A DNA stretch of 64,000 bases from Corallococcus caeni (GTDB taxonomy: Bacteria; Myxococcota; Myxococcia; Myxococcales; Myxococcaceae). The stretch's first letter is position 1. Each line of letters begins with the position of its first letter. The translations under genes and the position numbers were made by a program. The stretch is taken from assembly GCF_036245865.1 (NCBI RefSeq), contig NZ_BTTW01000014.1, positions 47,283 to 111,282 on the forward strand, in the 5' to 3' direction. The notes below the pieces were generated by a model. It saw only the letters and a list, made by a program, of their open reading frames with translations, was not told the DNA's origin and did not search any database. Of the stretch, positions 62,701 to 64,000 are shown one piece after another.

Positions 62701-64000
62701 AGGGCGCCCAGCGACGTCACGGCGTCGGGCGCCAGCACGAGCGAGCGCGCGAAGGCGGGTGTGCACTGCAGGTGGGTGATGGCGTGGCGGCGCAGGACCT
62801 GCGCGAGCGGAAGCGCGGCACCGCGCGCCGCGGCCTGTTCGTCGTGGAGGACGACCTGGAAGCCCCGCGTCAGCGTCCAGAGGAGTTCCAGGACATGGAT
62901 GTCGAAGGAGATGCTGGTGACGGCGAGCCAGGTGCCCGGCGTGGACGTGCCCAGCACGGCGTCCATCGCGTCCAGGAAGTGGGAGAGGGGGCGGTGCGGC
63001 ACCATGACGCCCTTGGGGCGGCCCGTGCTTCCCGACGTGTAGATGACGTAGGCCAGCGCGCCGGGCATGGCAGTGCCCGGAGCATGCGCGGCCTCGCCGT
63101 CGCGCGTCTCCTCGATGAAGACCACGTCGAGCCCGTCGTGCGGAACCGCCTCATGCAGCGACCGCTGGGTGACGAGCACGCGGGCCCTGGAGTCGCGAAG
63201 CATCCAGGCCAGCCGGTCCGCGGGGTAGCCCGGATCCAGCGGGAGGTAGGCGCCCCCTGCGTGGAGGATGGCGAGCATCGCCACGACCATGTCCGGCGCG
63301 CGGCGAGCGCACAGGGCCACGGGCTCATCCGGGCGCACGCCCAGCACCTGGAGCCGGTGCGACAGGCGCAGGACCCGCTGGTGCAGCTCGCGGTACGTGA
63401 GGCGCTCCTCCCCTGCGACGAGGGCGAGCGCGTCCGGCGTGCGGAGCGCCTGGGCCTCGAACAGGGCGGGGACGCTGGCGGCGTCGAAGGGCCGCGCGGT
63501 GTCGTTCCACGAGAAGAGCACCTGCTCGCGCTCGTCGGGAGGGAGGAGCGGCAGGTCGTGCACGCGCGTCTGGGGTGCGCGAACGGCGGCCTCCAGCAGC
63601 ACGCGCAGGTGGCTGACGAGCCGGCGGATGGAGTCCTCGCGGAACAGGGCAGTGCTGTAGGTGACAGAGCCAGCCAGCCCCTGGGGCGAGTGCGTGAACA
63701 CGAAGCTGAGGTCGAACTTCGCGGCCGTGGCACCGTCCTGGCCAACCGGACGCAGTGTCAGGGCATCAGCCCGTGCGCCTTCCTCCGCGCGAGGCGCGTT
63801 CTGGAGCGTGAGCATCACCTGGAAGAGAGGTGAGCGGCTCAGGTCGCGCTGGGGTTGCAGCTCCTCGACGAGTTTCTCGAAGGGAATGTCCTGGTGCGCG
63901 TAGGCCCCGAGGGTGGCCTCACGCACGCGGCCCAGCAGCTCCACGAAGGTGGGGCCGTCATCCAGGCGGGAGCGAAGGGCGAGCGTGTTGATGAAGAAGC
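47787..64000 (-). CDS. Nonribosomal peptide synthetase, 3' part with thioesterase
   Basis: More than 5400 residues are visible, and the frame continues past base 64000, so the start is outside. Domains by approximate base position: partial C (64000-63520), A1 (63520-61990), T1 (61930-61730), C (61690-60400), A2 (60390-58860), T2 (58810-58590), A3 (58440-56880), T3 (56830-56620), C (56570-55260), A remnant (55260-55020), C (55010-53700), A4 (53700-52080), T4 (52040-51800), C (51780-50450), A5 (50450-48900), T5 (48860-48640), TE (48600-47830). All complete C domains keep HHxxxDG; every T has GGHSL; TE has GWSFGG and GTHLTI. Pocket residues: A1 D-I-L-Q-L-G-M-V-W (Gly), A2 D-L-E-S-I-G-T-V-V (unclear), A3 D-V-W-H-V-S-L-V-D (Ser), A4 V-A-G-K-V-G-H-V-G (unusual), A5 D-A-L-W-L-G-G-T-F (Val-like). 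No epimerisation domain. Confidence 0.95.
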   Translation of the reverse strand, partial: FFINTLALRSRLDDGPTFVELLGRVREATLGAYAHQDIPFEKLVEELQPQRDLSRSPLFQVMLTLQNAPRAEEGARADALTLRPVGQDGATAAKFDLSFVFTHSPQGLAGSVTYSTALFREDSIRRLVSHLRVLLEAAVRAPQTRVHDLPLLPPDEREQVLFSWNDTARPFDAASVPALFEAQALRTPDALALVAGEERLTYRELHQRVLRLSHRLQVLGVRPDEPVALCARRAPDMVVAMLAILHAGGAYLPLDPGYPADRLAWMLRDSRARVLVTQRSLHEAVPHDGLDVVFIEETRDGEAAHAPGTAMPGALAYVIYTSGSTGRPKGVMVPHRPLSHFLDAMDAVLGTSTPGTWLAVTSISFDIHVLELLWTLTRGFQVVLHDEQAAARGAALPLAQVLRRHAITHLQCTPAFARSLVLAPDAVTSLGALRHLLVGGEALPGALALQLREALPSAVLRNMYGPTETTVWSSTHPVTDDAPPATVSIGAPIANTRMYVLDPRGQPVPVGVPGELFIAGEGVVRGYLARSELTAERFVPDAFSGDPGARMYRTGDLARWRSDGTLDFLGRTDFQVKVRGFRIEPGEVEAVLVRYPDVLQAVAGARLDASGDGRLVAWVVLRDGRVLESAALRDFSRQHLPEHLVPSLFMALEAFPLTPNGKVDRKALPMPEAPVSTAGYVTPRTPTEEKLATLWVQVLRVPRVGATDHFFELGGHSLLATQLVSRLRAAFGVELPLQALFEGPTLAEVAARIDAALQSGQLAAAPPLQRAPSSAALPASYSQHRVWLLDQLAPGGTAFNMPLALRLSGALDVEALRRALEALVHRHEALRTTFRATAEGPIQVIAPPGPLTLEPIDLRSLSADAREAEAQRRSDAEASSPFDLATGPLLRVSLLALDAAEHVLLLTLHHIICDGWSMSVMVREVVEFYRAFATHTPASLPPLSLQFADYAVWQRQWLQGDVLEEQLTWWRRQLDGAPRTLELPTDRPRAPHASLRAGLLPVELPLALSEAVEALCRREGVTPFMFLLAAFQVLLARYSGQDDISVGSPVAGRNRAELEGLIGYFLNTLVLRTRLDGDPTVRELLARVRTTALDAFAHQHVPFEQLQPMRDLQQAPLFQVMFILQNTPPAELSVPGLTFRALPSRGRAAKFDLTLALSRTERGFTGTLEYAQDFYDASTAGRLMHHLRVLVEALVAAPERRLSALPLLTEAERQQVLVEWNATRADFPEACVHSLFEAQVRRAPDARAATFEGTHLTYAELDARANQVAHALRRRGVGPEVRVALSVERSLDVVIGLLGILKAGGAWVPVDPLLPSERRAFMLEDSGARVLLTQAALRDRFPEPHRTSAFCLDAERDALSRERTDAPVSGVTSRHLAYLLYTSGSTGLPKGTLVEHRSVANLVTHEALAYGIGPGDRVLQFANLSFDLSVEEIFTTLCAGATLVLAPMEKLMPGAPLQQLLREEALTVISLTPAALAATRADGLPALRTVISGGEALPADVVASWASGRRLINTYGPTEATVVATLTDCVADGRVPAIGRPLANVRAYVLDARGEPLPVGVRGELYLGGVGVARGYAGRPALTAERFVPDPFSGEAGARLYRTGDVVRWREEGTLEFVGRADAQVKVRGFRIEPGEVEAVLRAAPAVKEAVVLVREDVPGDKRLVAYVVADAPDVSALREHLKQHLPEYMVPAAFVALPALPLTANGKVDRKALPAPDFTGDGREHVPPRTATEERLADLWRPLLGVTRVGATDSFFDLGGHSLLATQAISRIREAFGVELPLRALFDAPTVEGLSARIDAALEGRGMPTPSRRREGPALSVPLLPLEEVAAREVARPAPVEPGDDSATVRPLTDAERRQVLVDWNATATDFPRDATLHGLIEAQVERTPDAVALEFEGRTLTYRELDARANQLAHALIAQGVGPEVRVGLLLERSLELVVALLATLKAGGAYVPFDPAYPAQRLTWMLEDARPAVLLAQEHLLSRLPAHEARVLCLDTQWEAIARQPRHAPPPRATADGLAYVIFTSGSTGRPKGAMNAHGPVVNRLLWMQSAYALQSHDVVLQKTPFSFDVSVWEFFWPLMTGARLVVARPGGHQEPAYLARLIAEAGVTTLHFVPSMLQVFLEEPGLESCTSLRRVVCSGEALPVELAERCLRRLPWAGLHNLYGPTEAAVDVTFHQCLPGESRRSVPIGRPVANTQIRLLDSRMEPVPVGVPGELFIGGVQVGRGYLGRPELTAERFIPDAFSDTPGARLYRTGDVARWLPDGAIEYMGRADFQVKVRGLRIELGEIEAALEQQPGVRQAVVVAREDAAGDKRLVAYVVRGIGSEAVEVGALRSRLHEKLPEYMVPSAFVVLEALPLTPSGKVDRKALPAPEASQARIPTRPPRTDTERELAALWSRVLRVEEPGAEDSFFDLGGHSLSATQVLARVRQHFGVELSLPDFFASPTVEAVARRIDALVLERPAAPVPPLRARTTQGPTPLSFAQQRLWFLSKLDPDSSNYNLPTAVRLEGPLDVPALTRALRDVLQRHESLRTTLQEHGHQPVQVITPEPPLPAVWADVSSLPANEREAALQRLVEHEASRPFDLATGPLWRVLLVRMEEASHALLITLHHVISDGWSMGVLVQELTTLYTARVQGRPALLEPLPVQYPDFALWQRGWLRDEVLEAQLGWWRTRLQGAPRTLELPTDRPRPAAPTHQGGAHAFQFPRELSEALQALCRQEGVTPSMVVLAAFQVLLSRYSGQEDISVGSPIAGRTHTELEGLIGFFVNTLVLRTELAGVPSFRALLARVRDVTLGAYAHQDVPFEKLVEALRPERVAGRAPLFQVMLAYQNAPMPEVLGPGLRMGSLKIEHRAAKFDLVLSISDRGQGLRGLLEYSTDLFDASTAERMMGHLRVLLEGALAGPDHPLPALPLLTAGERHLLFHAWRDPSAATAKDAGLHRLLQAQARLTPEAVAAEQEGETLTWAEAHRRAREVYRSLVAQRKVELPAPPPLVPVPRTGPLPLSFAQQRLWFIDQLEPGTATYNIPFALRVQGELNVSALEQAFRALLHRHEALRTTFVVRDAEPFQEVHPAGDFHLSVADLGALPGAEREAEAQGRAAAEAVRPFDLARGPLLRASLIRIDSREHVLLLTMHHIVSDGWSMDVLVREVAGLYGAFVQGRPSPLPELPVQYADYAVWQRSWLQGEVLEAQLGYWKQQLTGAPALLELPTDKPRPAVQSQRGASLPVHLPLSDALTDFCQREGVTPFMALLAAFQVLLSRYSGQEDVSVGTPIAGRTRGETEGLIGLFINTLVLRSHVAPEASFRQLLARVRDITLAAYEHQHLPFEKLVEELQPQRSLSHSPLFQVMLVLQNAPASELSLSGLSFQPLPRDFEATKSDLTLSLSQTPHGLTGTLSYRTDLFESSTVSRMVEHLRVLLEAALASPDSRVSELPLLTEAEKELLLTDFVSTEAPLPPPRSVHSLFEQRAALHPDAPAVACDGQALTYGELDARANQLAWHLRSRGVGTDSCVALCLERSVETVVALLGVWKAGGAYVPLDPAQPALRLQSLVQEVSAPVVVTVARFASAFESSSAHVVRLDEDAAALSRLHTDAPPVEAHPDALAYVLFTSGSTGRPKGVAVAHSQLFTYVDSVTQRLGLESCASFALVSTFVADLGNTVLFPALTTGGLLHVLTQECASSPAALADYFARHPIDCMKVVPSHLAALLTAPVPRHVLPRKRLVLGGESSTWALLQSVHALAPDCEVHNHYGPTETTVGVLAGRVQLPASTAVPLTGTTGGALAGHAQQPAATSVPLGWPLAHSRLYVLDASLRPTPLGVPGELFVGGAQVTRGYLARPDLTAERYVPDPFSPAPGARMYRTGDRVRWLSDGRVEFLGRVDFQVKVRGFRVEPGEVATVLRALPSVHEAVVVARQDSPGEARLVAYVVADSTDVSSLREGLKQRLPEYMVPSAFVFLEALPLTPNGKVDRKALPAPEASASSSDYVAPRTPTEELLASLWAEVLRLPRVGSQDQFFELGGHSLLATQLVARVRATFGVELPLRAVFEAPLLTDLARRIDDAGKQASGVKAPPLVPAPRTGELPLSFAQQRLWFIDQLVPGASTYNVPSILRLDGELHVEALRQSLTELVRRHEALRTRFPSRQGQPFQHIAPPSELPLPTVDLTHLGGSALDEARRLASIEAQRPFDLASGPLVRALLLKLAPTEHVLVFTLHHIVSDGWSRGVLVREVAALYQAFCDGRPSPLPELPVQYADYALWQRSWLQGDILETQLSYWRQRLADAAPLELPTDFPRPAVQSFHGDVVSLRLPLPLAHALKSLGRSGGVTPFMLLMAAFQVLLSRYSGQEDISVGTPIAGRTHAETESLIGFFVNTLVLRSQVSSGASFHQLLQQVREAALGAYAHQDVPFERLVEDLRPQRDLTRPPLFQALFSLQNTSMPAVQLPGLALRPLDVEGHSVKAELELFLFETPDGFDGSLGYNTDLFAPATAQRMARHFSALVEALVAHPEAPLASASMLSQDEQRQVLLDWNDTRTHAPRDATLPERFQAQARRTPDAVALISGEDHLTYRQLDERANQLAHALMGLGVTPGTPVAVGLERSFDLIVALLAILKAGAAYVPLELAHPRERLALLLQDCACPLLLSHSSLAQRLPSFTGRTLLLDGEASLLARQPTHAPDVSMSPDSLAYVMFTSGSTGRPKGVLVPHRGVTRLVLGSSFIDFGPDEVFLQFAPVAFDASTLEIWGALLHGAKLVLAPPHALSTEELAALLRHHRVTTLWLTAALFEQMTLHQGEALAQVRQVLAGGDVLPTERVRQHLSRMSPGSVLVNGYGPTENTTFSTTLTLQPDARVDGPVSIGRPISHATAYVLDAHLRPVPVGVPGELFVGGDGLAWGYLNRSDLTAERFIPHPFATTPGQRLYRTGDKARWSADGTLDFLGRTDFQLKLRGFRIEPGEIEAALRQLPAVAEALVLAREDVPGDKRLVAYVVPSTPASGDLSETLRVQLQQQLPGYMVPSAFVVLEALPLNANGKVDRKALPAPDVAASHGRYVAPRTPLERLIAQAFAEVLRLERVSADADFFDLGGHSLLAVHLMALLRERTGRALPLSALFQGSTVERLATLLSPSEGTRPLGPNLARLDTGDSRRRPLFLVHGGGGGVLSYADLVRHLGNDRPVYGVFAPGLEDGELPPSSMESLARLYLEQVRDVQPHGPYRLAGWSFGGLVVYELARQLQALGETVEFLALLDSLAPSGEPDPEPPPLIRLAAFGKMVGLPVQDVPAPELEQLGGLEGEALLSRMIQLLRNLPAAGGLEPGQIERLFAVHERLGEANRGYVPASRYEGPAELFRAAVRASDPARAEDEGWRAWLPGGVSVCHVPGTHLTILEEPQVPTLAEQLTQRLRALDSESQ
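52608..52739. repeat. Tandem 66-bp duplication inside A4
   Basis: Two direct copies (52608-52673 and 52674-52739) of a 66-bp unit encode LAGRVQLPASTAVPL and LAGHAQQPAATSVPL segments just after the A5-motif YGPTETT. The copies are roughly three-quarters identical and keep the frame. They lengthen a surface loop of the adenylation domain. Confidence 0.7.

Noticed and set aside
1..64000. CRISPR arrays, tRNA or rRNA genes, insertion sequences, prophage
   Set aside because: I looked for regular direct repeats, tRNA arms, conserved rRNA blocks, transposase motifs and terminal repeats and found none that hold up by eye.

Overview
The window is high-GC DNA with the look of a myxobacterial chromosome, probably Corallococcus or Myxococcus. 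The signs are dense lipoprotein and secreted-protein genes, a Ser/Thr kinase with TPR repeats, a sigma54 enhancer-binding protein with an FHA-like domain, a SitA-like lipoprotein toxin with its immunity gene, and a giant NRPS. The genus is inferred from gene content and codon style. No rRNA, tRNA, CRISPR array, insertion sequence or phage was found.

Layout. 1-7.8 kb: the end of an acyl-CoA ligase, a Vps62-like secreted protein, a tandem pair of propeller-like lipoproteins, a bactofilin-like/WGR-like protein and a Cys-rich secreted protein. 8.4-16.1 kb: a DEAH-type helicase, a haloalkane-dehalogenase-like hydrolase divergent from a LysR regulator, a TIGR03118 protein and a secreted GH114 glycosidase. 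16.1-24.7 kb: a cluster that looks like one signalling unit. It has a TPR Ser/Thr kinase, an FHA-like sigma54 activator and several small proteins of unknown function. Three of these genes have sigma54-like promoters, and two of those three also share an upstream repeated palindromic element. 24.7-31.5 kb: a secreted EEP phosphatase/nuclease, a bestrophin-like channel, a DUF4476 protein, a beta-helix lipoprotein, a small secreted peptide with defensin-like cysteine spacing, a serine hydrolase, and a 2OG-Fe(II) oxygenase followed by an unrecognised 122-aa gene. 31.5-42.4 kb: a BP74-like protein, a DUF1801-SRPBCC fusion, a DUF2306 membrane protein divergent from a NarL-type two-component system with a large inverted repeat between them, several lipoproteins, an outer-membrane barrel and an MFS exporter divergent from its LysR regulator. 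42.5-44.5 kb: a lipoprotein AHH-nuclease toxin with its immunity protein. 44.9-47.7 kb: a small-domain methyltransferase, an endonuclease V-like protein and a ferritin-like lipoprotein.

47.8-64.0 kb is the 3' part of one NRPS gene that runs off the right edge. Visible order: partial C - A1 - T1 - C - A2 - T2 - A3 - T3 - C - (A remnant) - C - A4 - T4 - C - A5 - T5 - TE. Pocket residues suggest Gly for A1, Ser for A3 and Val (or a similar aliphatic residue) for A5. A2 is uncertain. A4 lacks the amino-group-binding Asp. The missing C domain before A3 and the C-C junction carrying an A stub are module-scale rearrangements.

The strongest candidates for undescribed biology are the kinase/FHA-sigma54 cluster with its matched promoters, the defensin-like peptide, and the rearranged NRPS.
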